NCBI GenBank assembly: GCA_016793565.1
Contig: JAEUMA010000327.1
Location: forward strand, 1-6,702
DNA length: 6,702 nucleotides
Reading direction: 5' to 3'
DNA from: Rhizobiaceae bacterium
GTDB taxonomy: Bacteria; Pseudomonadota; Alphaproteobacteria; Rhizobiales; Rhizobiaceae
Positions 1-6,264 of the stretch are shown here, piece by piece; position 1 is the first letter of the stretch; each line of letters opens with the position of its first letter. The notes under the pieces were generated by a model. The model saw only the letters and a list, made by a program, of their open reading frames with translations. It was not told where the DNA came from and ran no database searches. The translations under genes were made by a program, and so were the position numbers.

Positions 1-448
1 CGCGCAGCACGTGCGGCTGCATCGTGTGCAGGTAGTAGGGCCACACGCGCGCACCCGTGTCCTTCAGGCTTTCGCCGCCTGGCGGCGGCACGTCGTAGGA
101 ACGGCGCCAGACATGCACCTGCTCCTCGCCCCATTTCGCCCGTGCGTCGTCCTTGTTGAGGCCGGAGAGGTCGCCATAGTCGCGCTCGTTCAGGGCCTGG
201 TCGCGGATCGTTTCCAGATTGGGCTGACCGACCGCATCGAGGATGTGCTGGCAGGTCTTCTGCGCCCGTTTCAGCGATGATGTGAAGGCGATGTCGAACT
301 TCAGCCCGCGCGCCTTCAGCTTCTCGCCGGCGTGTTTGGCCTCGGCATGGCCTTGCTCGGTCAGGTCGACGTCGCGCCAGCCCGTGAACAGGTTTTTCAG
401 GTTCCATTCGCTCTGGCCGTGGCGGACGAGGACGAGTGTGCCGGACAT
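1..448 (-). CDS. gpmA: 2,3-bisphosphoglycerate-dependent phosphoglycerate mutase (partial, 3' end outside window)
   Basis: Cytoplasmic glycolytic/gluconeogenic enzyme that interconverts 3-phosphoglycerate and 2-phosphoglycerate through a phosphohistidine intermediate. The first 149 codons are present. The signature RHGQSEWN spans residues 9-16, with His10 as the phosphoacceptor; Arg61 and the NERDYG segment at 87-92, with Glu88 as the expected general acid/base, follow. A GESL segment at 125-128 comes soon after a Pro-rich turn (VPPPGG). The roughly 25-residue insertion that the 250-residue E. coli enzyme carries here is absent, so this is the short form usual in rhizobia (about 206-211 residues from memory). 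The second catalytic histidine lies beyond the left edge. The ATG at 446-448 is preceded by AAAGGAG five bases upstream, and the gene starts 15 bp after the stop of the EVE gene, so it is probably last or late in the dapB operon. Identification is secure. Confidence 0.96.
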   Translation of the reverse strand, partial: MSGTLVLVRHGQSEWNLKNLFTGWRDVDLTEQGHAEAKHAGEKLKARGLKFDIAFTSSLKRAQKTCQHILDAVGQPNLETIRDQALNERDYGDLSGLNKDDARAKWGEEQVHVWRRSYDVPPPGGESLKDTGARVWPYYLHTMQPHVLR

Positions 449-453
449 GAAAA

Positions 454-460
454 CTCCTTT
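454..460 (-). promoter_or_regulatory. Shine-Dalgarno site of gpmA
   Basis: On the minus strand this reads AAAGGAG, five bases before the gpmA ATG. It overlaps no coding sequence except near the end of the short gap after the EVE gene, and it is one of the strongest ribosome sites in the window. It suggests gpmA is translated independently rather than only by coupling. Confidence 0.75.
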
Positions 461-463
461 TGC

Positions 464-907
464 CTATGGCTTCAGCGATTGCCGGAATACCGTGCCGGTC
501 CCCATCGCCTCGGCGATGAGGGCGAAATCCGGCGCGGGCACCTTGAACAGCGACTTGCGGAAATACATTCCCCAGTGCTGCCGGTCGGTGACGAAAGAAA
601 AGCGGTCGAGCAGGGGGTAGACGTCGGCGGGCCGAGCCTCAAGCCACGCCACGCCACGATACCAGCCGGTCATGTTGGGCAGCATCTCGCGCTCGCGCGG
701 TTCGCCGGGCAGCACGCGGCCTATCGCGGTGAAGGCGCGCACCTCCGCGCATTCCTTCATGCGTTGGCGCGGCGAATAATAGGCGACCCAGTCGCCGGGA
801 AGCACGTTCTTCACGGCGGAATGCCGGCCATGCGCGAACATCGCGAAGCCCTCGGCTACGCCGATCGCGACGTGGTCGGCAGCGGCGATGCCGACCCAGC
901 AATTCAT
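464..907 (-). CDS. EVE domain-containing protein (UPF0310 / COG1673-like)
   Basis: A 147-residue protein that is essentially one EVE domain, a PUA-superfamily fold. EVE proteins are thought to read modified bases in nucleic acids; the ligand of this member is unknown. Visible family features, from memory of EVE proteins, are the N-terminal CWVGIA strand (Trp4), DHV at 11-13, a GF..F.HG stretch at 20-27, GDWVAYYSP at 38-46, FTAIGRV at 59-65, HWG at 111-113, and the SLF..... F pattern at 119-128. There is no signal peptide or membrane segment, so it should be cytoplasmic. The ATG at 905-907 overlaps the dapB stop as ATGA, and there is only a weak GGGG-like ribosome site, so translation is probably coupled to dapB. 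It sits between two housekeeping enzymes rather than in a restriction or defence locus. The fold assignment is fairly confident; the function is not known. Confidence 0.88.
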   Translation of the reverse strand: MNCWVGIAAADHVAIGVAEGFAMFAHGRHSAVKNVLPGDWVAYYSPRQRMKECAEVRAFTAIGRVLPGEPREREMLPNMTGWYRGVAWLEARPADVYPLLDRFSFVTDRQHWGMYFRKSLFKVPAPDFALIAEAMGTGTVFRQSLKP

Positions 908-1719
908 GTGCCGAGCCCCAGCACATCGCGCATGGAATAGAGCCCGGACTTCTTGCCGCGCGCCCACAGCGCCGCCGCCACCGCGCCGCGCGCGAAAATG
1001 GCGCGATCCTCGGCCTGGTGAGTCAGCGTGACGCGCTCTCCGGCGCCGGCCAGGATGACAGAGTGGTCGCCCACCACCGAGCCGCCGCGCAGCGTAGCGA
1101 AACCGATGGCGCCTTCCGGCCTCGGCCCGGTATGGCCGTCGCGGGAGCGTACAGCGTGGTCTCCGAGCGCGATCGCGCGGCCGCGGGCCGCCGCTTCGCC
1201 GAGCAGCAGGGCGGTGCCCGAGGGCGCGTCGACCTTGTGGCGATGATGCATCTCGACGATCTCGATGTCGAAGTCGGCCGCCGGCAGTGCGCGCGCGGCC
1301 TGCTCCACCAGCACCGCCAGCAGATTGACGCCGAGGCTCATATTGCCTGATTTCACGATGATCGCGTGCCGCGCCGCCGCGGCGATGCGGCGCTCGTCCT
1401 CTGCGCTGCAGCCGGTGGTGCCGATGACGTGCACGATATGCGCCTGCGCTGCGTAGCCGGCGAATTCCACGCTCGCTGCGGGCGTCGTGAAGTCCAGCAC
1501 GCCGTCGGCCGCGGCGAAGGCCCGCAGCGGGTCGTCGGTGATGGGCACGCCGATCGGGCCGAGCCCCGCGACTTCGCCGGCGTCCCGCCCTATCTGGGGC
1601 GAACCCGCGCGCTCGATCGCGGCGGCCACTCGCGCACCCGGATTGGCGTGGATGGTCCGGATCAGCGTCTGGCCCATGCGTCCTGCCGCGCCGACCACGA
1701 CCAGCCCCATCTCGCTCAT
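904..1719 (-). CDS. dapB: 4-hydroxy-tetrahydrodipicolinate reductase
   Basis: Cytoplasmic NAD(P)H-dependent enzyme that reduces the DapA product to tetrahydrodipicolinate, in the pathway to meso-diaminopimelate and lysine. It has 271 residues, the normal family size. The N-terminal Rossmann domain carries GAAGRMG at 10-16, followed by DFTTP at 76-80 and GTTG at 100-103. The catalytic/substrate-binding domain carries the family signature EMHHRHKVDAPSGTA at 156-170. His158 and Lys162 correspond to the catalytic His and Lys of the E. coli enzyme, and SGT at 167-169 binds substrate. The ATG at 1717-1719 has a consensus AGGAGG five bases upstream, which favours it over Met4. The start overlaps the ABC-transporter stop by four bases, and the stop overlaps the EVE start by four bases, so the gene is in the middle of a translationally coupled operon. 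Confidence 0.97.
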   Translation of the reverse strand: MSEMGLVVVGAAGRMGQTLIRTIHANPGARVAAAIERAGSPQIGRDAGEVAGLGPIGVPITDDPLRAFAAADGVLDFTTPAASVEFAGYAAQAHIVHVIGTTGCSAEDERRIAAAARHAIIVKSGNMSLGVNLLAVLVEQAARALPAADFDIEIVEMHHRHKVDAPSGTALLLGEAAARGRAIALGDHAVRSRDGHTGPRPEGAIGFATLRGGSVVGDHSVILAGAGERVTLTHQAEDRAIFARGAVAAALWARGKKSGLYSMRDVLGLGT

Positions 1720-3575
1720 GCCTTCCTCCTGTCGGCACGAACGTCGGCCGTCGTCTCTTCGGGCTGCGCCGGAGCCTTGACGTCGTCCACCAGCCCCAGC
1801 CCGCGCTCGCTCTGCACGCTGTGGAAGCGGGCATAGACCCCGCTCGGGGCGGCCATCAGCGCGGCATGCGTGCCTTCCTCGACCACCCGTCCGTGCTCCA
1901 GCACGACGATATGTCCGGCATCGATCACCGTCGAGAGACGGTGGGCGATGACGATCGTCGTGCGTCCCTTCATCACCTCGTCGAGCGCCTGCTGCACCCG
2001 GGCTTCCGACTGCGTGTCGAGCGCGGAGGTGGCCTCGTCGAGCAGCAGGATCGGCGCGTTGCGCAGGATCGCGCGGGCGAGCGAGAGGCGCTGGCGCTGG
2101 CCGCCCGACAGCGTGATGCCATTTTCGCCGAGCGGCGTGTCGTAGCCCTGCGGCTGCTGCAGGATGAAGTCCTCAGCCTGGGCGCGGCGCGCCGCCTCCT
2201 CGACCTCGGCATTGCTCGCGTCCGGCCGGCCGTAGCGGATATTGTCGCGGATGGTGCCCTCGAACAGATAGGGATGCTGGGTGACGTAGGCCATCGCCTG
2301 GCGCAGCGAGTGCTTGGTCACCGAGGCTATGTCGGTGCCGTCGATGGTGATCCGGCCGGCGTCGAGGTCGTAGAAGCGCTCCAGAAGGGTCAGCAGCGTC
2401 GACTTGCCGGCTCCCGACGCCCCGACGATCGCGGTGGTCCGGCCCGCCTCGGCGTCGAACGTGACGTCGTCCAGCACGCGCTCGCCGCCCGGATAGGCAA
2501 AGCTCACGCCTTCGAATCGCACATCGCCCGCCGGCACGGAGAGCTTTCCCGCGCCCGGCGCGTCGCCCTGCTGCGGTTCGATGTCGAGGACCTCGTAGAT
2601 CATGCGCGCATTGACCAGCGATCGTTCCAGCCCAACCTGCACGCGCGCCAGCCGCCGCGCCGGGTCGTAGGCGAGCAGCAGCGCGGTGATGAAGGCGAAG
2701 ATCGAGCCCGGCGGCTGTATGCCGCTGGTAGCGCGGTAGCCGGCATAGGCGATGACGCCGGCGATGGCGAAGCCGGCCAGCATTTCGGCGATCGGCGTCA
2801 GCCGTTCCGAGACGCGGGCGATCTTGTTCGAGCGGTATTCTGCGTCAGCGACCAGCTTGGCCATCTTGGCGGAGAGCTGGTCCTCCATGGTGAAGGCCTT
2901 GACGATGGCGATGCCCTGCGTTGCCTCCTGCATCGCCCCGATCAGCCGCGAGTTCACGTCCACCGATTCGCGCGTCACCCGGCGCAGGCGCCGCATCAGC
3001 TTGTTGACCGTGTAGACCAACGGGGGGCCGATCAGCAGGCCGATCATCGCCAGCATCGGATCCTGCAGGATCATCACAGCCACCAGGCCGACCAGCGAGA
3101 CGGCGTCGCGCGCCACCGACGTCAGCGTCATGCCGAGCAGATCGCGTATGCCGACCACGTTCTGGTTGATCTGCGCTGCGAGATGCGAGGAGCGCGTCTC
3201 GGAGTAGAAGGCGAGATCGAGCTTGAGCAGGTGTTCAAACAGCCGCTGCTGGTAACGGGCGACGAGGTTGTTGCCCACCTTGGCGAGCGTCACCGCCTGG
3301 CCGTAGGTGGCCAGGCCGCGCACGACGAAGGCAGCTGCCACGGCGAAGGCGATCAGGGCGACGAGGTCGGCGCGCTGGCGGTAGAAGATATCGTCGATGA
3401 CGTTGCGCATGATCCACGCGCTGAACGCCGTGGTGGCCGCGATCGCCAACAGGCACACGGTCGCGAACACGTAGTGCCAGATGTAGTCGCGGCCGTTCTC
3501 GGCCAGCACGCGCCGGATGACGGCGATGACCTCGCCGGGATTCTTGCTGATCTTCAACTTGCCGCCGCTGGCCAC
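1716..3575 (-). CDS. ABC exporter, fused transmembrane and ATP-binding domains (MsbA-like)
   Basis: A 619-residue half-transporter expected to work as a homodimer in the inner membrane and export a substrate, perhaps lipid-like, at the cost of ATP. The substrate cannot be read from the sequence. About six hydrophobic segments lie at roughly 32-57, 69-90, 146-170, 172-190, 263-281 and 289-304. The nucleotide-binding domain follows: A-loop Tyr361, Walker A GASGAGKST at 385-393, Q-loop Gln433, signature LSGGQ at 489-493, Walker B ILLLDE at 509-514, D-loop SALD at 517-520, and switch His545. All catalytic positions are intact. The start is GTG at 3573-3575; an in-frame TGA at 3600-3602 rules out an upstream start, and only a weak GGA ribosome site is present. 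The charged C-terminal tail of about 30 residues overlaps the dapB start. It is not convincingly NdvA or a specific lipid-A flippase, so I give no symbol. Confidence 0.94.
   Translation of the reverse strand: MASGGKLKISKNPGEVIAVIRRVLAENGRDYIWHYVFATVCLLAIAATTAFSAWIMRNVIDDIFYRQRADLVALIAFAVAAAFVVRGLATYGQAVTLAKVGNNLVARYQQRLFEHLLKLDLAFYSETRSSHLAAQINQNVVGIRDLLGMTLTSVARDAVSLVGLVAVMILQDPMLAMIGLLIGPPLVYTVNKLMRRLRRVTRESVDVNSRLIGAMQEATQGIAIVKAFTMEDQLSAKMAKLVADAEYRSNKIARVSERLTPIAEMLAGFAIAGVIAYAGYRATSGIQPPGSIFAFITALLLAYDPARRLARVQVGLERSLVNARMIYEVLDIEPQQGDAPGAGKLSVPAGDVRFEGVSFAYPGGERVLDDVTFDAEAGRTTAIVGASGAGKSTLLTLLERFYDLDAGRITIDGTDIASVTKHSLRQAMAYVTQHPYLFEGTIRDNIRYGRPDASNAEVEEAARRAQAEDFILQQPQGYDTPLGENGITLSGGQRQRLSLARAILRNAPILLLDEATSALDTQSEARVQQALDEVMKGRTTIVIAHRLSTVIDAGHIVVLEHGRVVEEGTHAALMAAPSGVYARFHSVQSERGLGLVDDVKAPAQPEETTADVRADRRKA
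1725..1730 (-). promoter_or_regulatory. Consensus Shine-Dalgarno site of dapB
   Basis: Minus-strand AGGAGG lies five bases before the dapB ATG and inside the last codons of the upstream ABC transporter gene. It fixes the dapB start at 1719 rather than at the next Met (codon 4). Together with the ATGA overlap it implies efficient re-initiation, so dapB should be made at least as well as the transporter. Confidence 0.8.
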
Positions 3576-3652
3576 GTCAGGTCCGCCCGTTCGCGCCCCT
3601 CATAGCGCCATTGCCCGGGCTTGCCTACAGCAGCGCTGCAACAGCTCCGGGC

Positions 3653-4690
3653 TCAGGCGCGGCTCCAACGGCGGCCCGCCGTCTCAAGGCCGAAGCGTTC
3701 CGGCCTGCGTGCGAAGGCCGCCAGCCCGTGCACCGCCGCGAGCGGATGGGTGATCACATAGACCGGTATGGTCGACATCAGCGTGCGATGGGGCGCCTTG
3801 TCCTCGAAAGCCGCGCGGAACAGGCCGGTTTGCAGGGCGGGAATGATCTTCTGGGCAATGCCACCGGACAGGAACACGCCGCCACGGCTCTTGAATACCA
3901 GAGCGAGATCGCCGGCGGTTCTGGCAAGGCAGGCGACGAAGAAGTCCACGGCCTCCTCGGCAATGGGATCCGACTCGGAAAGCGCCGCGGCCGTTATCTC
4001 GGCGGGAAGCGTGTATCGCGCGATCGCGCCGCTGGCGGCTGCTACTGCGCGATACGCGTTGACCAGACCGCGCCCGCACAGGATCTGCTCGCCGGAGACG
4101 CGGCCTTCCAGTCGGTCGAGATAGCGGTAGATCACCTCCTCGCGCGCGGTGCGTGGTCCGATGTCCATGTGCCCGCCTTCGCCGGGCACGGGAATCCAGC
4201 GTCCGAGCGCGTGAACCAGGCCGGCGACGCCGAGACCGGTCCCCGGCCCCAGCACGACGCGCGCGGCGTCCTTCAAGGGTTCGCCGGGGCCGATCTTCGT
4301 CATGTGCTCAGGCCCCAGCGCCACGACCGCCAGCGCCTGCGCCTCGAAATCGTTGAGCACCACTACGTCTCCGATGCCGACGCTGGCAGGCATGCCCTTG
4401 GGGCGAACCACCCACGGACAGTTGGTGAGCGGAATCTCGTCTCCGTCGACCGGGCCGGCGATCGCCAGCACCGCCGAAACGGGATGCAGGGACGTTTCAC
4501 GGAGGACGGCGCCGATGGCGTCGTCTATGGTCGCGTAGTCGGCGGTCGCCACCGTCGGCATGAATTGTGTTTCGGCGTCTCGGCCAGTCACCAGCGCGAA
4601 GCGCGCATTCGTGCCGCCGATGTCGCCGACCAGGATCGGAAACCCGAGCGGTTTTTCGTCTTCGGGCGCTTTGCCCTCAGTGTGAGCCAT
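3653..4690 (-). CDS. glk: Glucokinase (bacterial hexokinase-like family)
   Basis: Cytoplasmic enzyme that phosphorylates glucose to glucose 6-phosphate with ATP, feeding in rhizobia mainly the Entner-Doudoroff and pentose phosphate routes. At 345 residues it is slightly longer than E. coli Glk (321), the excess being an N-terminal leader of about 17 residues and a short C-terminal tail. The ATP-binding phosphate-1 motif GDIGGTNARFAL is at 22-33, LNDFEAQA at 112-119 contains the catalytic base Asp114, GPGTGLG is at 148-154, EGGH at 171-174, and the adenosine-site FLSGGIA at 273-279. There is no CxCGxxGC zinc motif, so it is the E. coli group rather than a ROK kinase. The ATG at 4688-4690 has AGGGG six bases upstream and lies inside the end of mgsA (14-bp overlap), so the two genes are co-transcribed. 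A later start near Leu15 is possible but has no better support. Confidence 0.96.
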   Translation of the reverse strand: MAHTEGKAPEDEKPLGFPILVGDIGGTNARFALVTGRDAETQFMPTVATADYATIDDAIGAVLRETSLHPVSAVLAIAGPVDGDEIPLTNCPWVVRPKGMPASVGIGDVVVLNDFEAQALAVVALGPEHMTKIGPGEPLKDAARVVLGPGTGLGVAGLVHALGRWIPVPGEGGHMDIGPRTAREEVIYRYLDRLEGRVSGEQILCGRGLVNAYRAVAAASGAIARYTLPAEITAAALSESDPIAEEAVDFFVACLARTAGDLALVFKSRGGVFLSGGIAQKIIPALQTGLFRAAFEDKAPHRTLMSTIPVYVITHPLAAVHGLAAFARRPERFGLETAGRRWSRA

Positions 4691-5090
4691 GGTCGTCCCC
4701 TCGTGCGGCCTTCGGCTCCGCCCCCATACCTTGCACCAGCACCTCCGCCGTCGCCCGGTTGAGAGCCATCGGAATGTCGTAGACGATCGCGAGCCGCATC
4801 AGCGCCTTGACGTCCACGTCATGCGGCAGCGGAGTCAGCGGATCAACGAAGAAGATCAGCACGTCCACCACGCCTTCCGCGATCAGCGCGCCGATCTGCT
4901 GGTCGCCGCCGAGCGGTCCGCTTTTCAGCCTCCGGATCGACAGTCCAGAACAGGAATCCATGATGCGCTGTCCGGTCGTGCCTGTCGCGTAGAGCTGATG
5001 GCGGGCCAAATGTGCCTGGTGGGCACGGGCGAAGGCGACCATGTCGTCCTTCTTCTCGTCGTGGGCGATGAGAGCCAGTGTCTTTGCCAC
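4677..5090 (-). CDS. mgsA: Methylglyoxal synthase
   Basis: Cytoplasmic enzyme that converts dihydroxyacetone phosphate to methylglyoxal and phosphate, a bypass that releases phosphate when sugar phosphates accumulate. The 137-residue reading starts at the GTG at 5088-5090, giving the expected MAKTLALIAHD beginning. The open frame extends further upstream, but that part has no family character. Motifs match E. coli MgsA: AHDEKK at 9-14 (His10 and Lys14), YATGTTG at 34-40, SGPLGGDQQ at 57-65 with catalytic Asp63, IFFVDPL at 79-85 with Asp83, and PHDVDVKAL at 89-97 with His90 and Asp93. After ATAE at 113-116 the C terminus differs: it is short, charged and His/Gly-rich, and lacks the E. coli-type end that carries Arg150. 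The ribosome site is weak (GGCGGAA, about seven bases upstream). The 14-bp overlap with glk marks a two-gene unit. The family is secure; the exact start is slightly less so. Confidence 0.94.
   Translation of the reverse strand: MAKTLALIAHDEKKDDMVAFARAHQAHLARHQLYATGTTGQRIMDSCSGLSIRRLKSGPLGGDQQIGALIAEGVVDVLIFFVDPLTPLPHDVDVKALMRLAIVYDIPMALNRATAEVLVQGMGAEPKAARGDDHGSH
4697..4701 (-). promoter_or_regulatory. Shine-Dalgarno site of glk inside mgsA
   Basis: Minus-strand AGGGG, six bases before the glk ATG and within the last codons of mgsA. It supports the upstream glk start, which creates the 14-bp overlap, and lets glk be initiated by ribosomes finishing mgsA. Confidence 0.6.
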
Positions 5091-5163
5091 CAAAATGTTC
5101 CGCCGCGTGCAACCATCTCCGCTATAGCGGCGACGCGCACAGCTGCATAGATGCGAGGCGCCT
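5091..5163. other. mepA-mgsA intergenic region with small inverted repeats
   Basis: A 73-bp gap. It contains the palindrome CCGCTATAGCGG at 5119-5130 and a competing pairing of CGCCGC (5101-5106) with GCGGCG (5127-5132). The second would place part of the weak mgsA ribosome site in a stem. An 8-bp palindrome AGGCGCCT (5156-5163) abuts the mepA stop. No T-tract follows any of these on the minus strand, so I see no intrinsic terminator. I found no convincing -35/-10 pair, although a promoter for mgsA-glk would be expected here if mepA is transcribed separately. Confidence 0.4.
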
Positions 5164-6219
5164 CTACCCGCCGGGACGCGGCTTGGGCAGCGGTACGCCG
5201 ATCGCCGGCGTTTCGGCATAGGCGTTCGCTGCGATCGGCGCCGCGGCAGTGTCCACGGTCGGTTCCGACGCGGGTTCCGGTTCCGGTGCCACGGCGGCGA
5301 CGGCGCTGCCGCCGACGCCGACGGTCACCGCCGCTTCCGAAGCAGGCGAGGGCGCTGCCAGCACGTCGCGGCAAGCCTTGGGAAGGCTCGCCATCGTCAT
5401 CACGTCGCGTGCCTTCGGCTTCTGCGGTCCGGTGGCCGGCCGCCACGGCTCCTCGGTGAACCACCAGTCGAGCTTGTCGCAGCCGTCGCCCTTGGGGATC
5501 GGGTCCTGCTCCTTGCAGCCTTGGGAGCCCGGCTGGCAGCCGATGCGGACATGGAAATGATAGTCATGGCCCCAGAACGGCCGTACCTTGGCGAGCCAGG
5601 AACGGTCGCCCTTGGCAGTTTCGCACAGCTTCTTTTTGATACCGGGATGGACGAAGATGCGTTCGACCTCGGGATATTTCGCGGCTCGGCGGATCAGCGC
5701 GGCGTGCGCCGGCGTCCACAGCCGATCGTCCACCGTGAGGCCGCCCTTCTTGATCATCGAGACGGCGCTCATGTTTTCGCGCTCGGCGTAGGTCAGCTTG
5801 TGGTCGGGCATCGGCGTCAGCCAGATGTCGGCATCCAGGCCGATCTGGTGCGAAGCATGGCCGCTCAGCATCGGGCCGCCGCGCGGCTGTGATATGTCGC
5901 CCAGCAGCAGGCCCGGCCAGCCGTCGGCGGTGGCGTCGCGGGATAGCTTCTCGATCAGGTTGATCATGGCTGGATGCCCCCAGCGGCGGTTGCGCGAAAG
6001 CCGCATGGCCTGCCAGGTCGGTCCGTCGGTGGCGATGGCGACGCCGCCCGAAAAACAGCCTTTGCTGTAGAAGCCGTAGGAGCGCGCCGCGGTTGCCGCG
6101 GGGAGCTTGGCGGCGCCAAAGAACACCTTGGCGGGCTGCTCTGCGGCCATCGGTTCGACCGGCGCGAGCACGCCGCCCGCCATCAGGCAAGCGCCGACAA
6201 ATTTCCACCATTTCGTCAT
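5164..6219 (-). CDS. mepA: Penicillin-insensitive murein endopeptidase (peptidase M74), secreted, with C-terminal extension
   Basis: Zinc endopeptidase expected in the periplasm, cleaving D-Ala-meso-diaminopimelate crosslinks in peptidoglycan. The 351-residue reading starts at the ATG at 6217-6219. A TTG two codons upstream (6225) is the alternative, but its GGA ribosome site would be only three bases away, against nine for the ATG. Residues 1 to about 26 look like a signal peptide: Lys3/Lys6, a hydrophobic stretch at 7-20, and PMAAE near the cleavage point. Zinc and active-site residues follow the E. coli pattern: SGHASHQIGLDAD at 119-130 with His121 and Asp128, and WGHDYHFH at 216-223 with His218, His221 and His223. 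Cysteines 55, 199, 228, 235, 247 and 283 match the spacing of the six disulfide cysteines in E. coli MepA. Beyond about residue 287 there is an Ala/Pro/Glu-rich tail of about 65 residues ending in PLPKPRPGG, absent from the 274-residue E. coli protein. A CtrA-type box lies 45 bp upstream. Confidence 0.95.
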   Translation of the reverse strand: MTKWWKFVGACLMAGGVLAPVEPMAAEQPAKVFFGAAKLPAATAARSYGFYSKGCFSGGVAIATDGPTWQAMRLSRNRRWGHPAMINLIEKLSRDATADGWPGLLLGDISQPRGGPMLSGHASHQIGLDADIWLTPMPDHKLTYAERENMSAVSMIKKGGLTVDDRLWTPAHAALIRRAAKYPEVERIFVHPGIKKKLCETAKGDRSWLAKVRPFWGHDYHFHVRIGCQPGSQGCKEQDPIPKGDGCDKLDWWFTEEPWRPATGPQKPKARDVMTMASLPKACRDVLAAPSPASEAAVTVGVGGSAVAAVAPEPEPASEPTVDTAAAPIAANAYAETPAIGVPLPKPRPGG

Positions 6220-6264
6220 GGCCAAGGATCCGCACTTTTCCAGCCCAAGCCTTCGGCCCGACTG

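Noticed and set aside
332..940. 202-codon plus-strand frame opposite gpmA and the EVE gene
   Set aside because: It spans two real minus-strand genes and their gap, has low-complexity composition and no family motif.
908..1834. Upstream extension of the EVE frame, which stays open through dapB to 1834
   Set aside because: The extra residues are Arg/Gly-rich out-of-frame dapB sequence; family similarity begins exactly at the ATG at 907.
3577..3603. Eight-codon open frame (ATG at 3603 to TGA at 3577) ending one base before the ABC exporter GTG
   Set aside because: It has no ribosome site and no stretch of regulatory codons, so there is no basis to call it a leader peptide.
1821..3605. Long 594-codon open frame on the plus strand opposite the ABC exporter
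   Set aside because: It mirrors the exporter gene, its translation is rich in Arg, His, Asp and Gly with no recognisable domain, and the opposite strand has complete ABC motifs. This is a typical antisense shadow in GC-rich DNA.
3613..3652. Possible terminator between glk and the ABC exporter: CCGGGC (3647-3652) pairing with GCCCGG (3613-3618), with palindrome GCAGCGCTGC (3630-3639) in the loop
   Set aside because: The loop is long and no T-rich run follows on the minus strand, so it does not look like an intrinsic terminator; read-through from glk remains possible.
5091..5219. Upstream extension of the mgsA frame to an ATG at 5219
   Set aside because: It would overlap the end of mepA and add 43 residues unlike any MgsA N terminus; the family sequence begins at the GTG at 5090.
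6220..6264. Search for a -10 element downstream of the CtrA box for mepA
   Set aside because: The sequence at 15-19 bases from TTAACC is GC-rich, and no hexamer resembling an alphaproteobacterial -10 could be supported.
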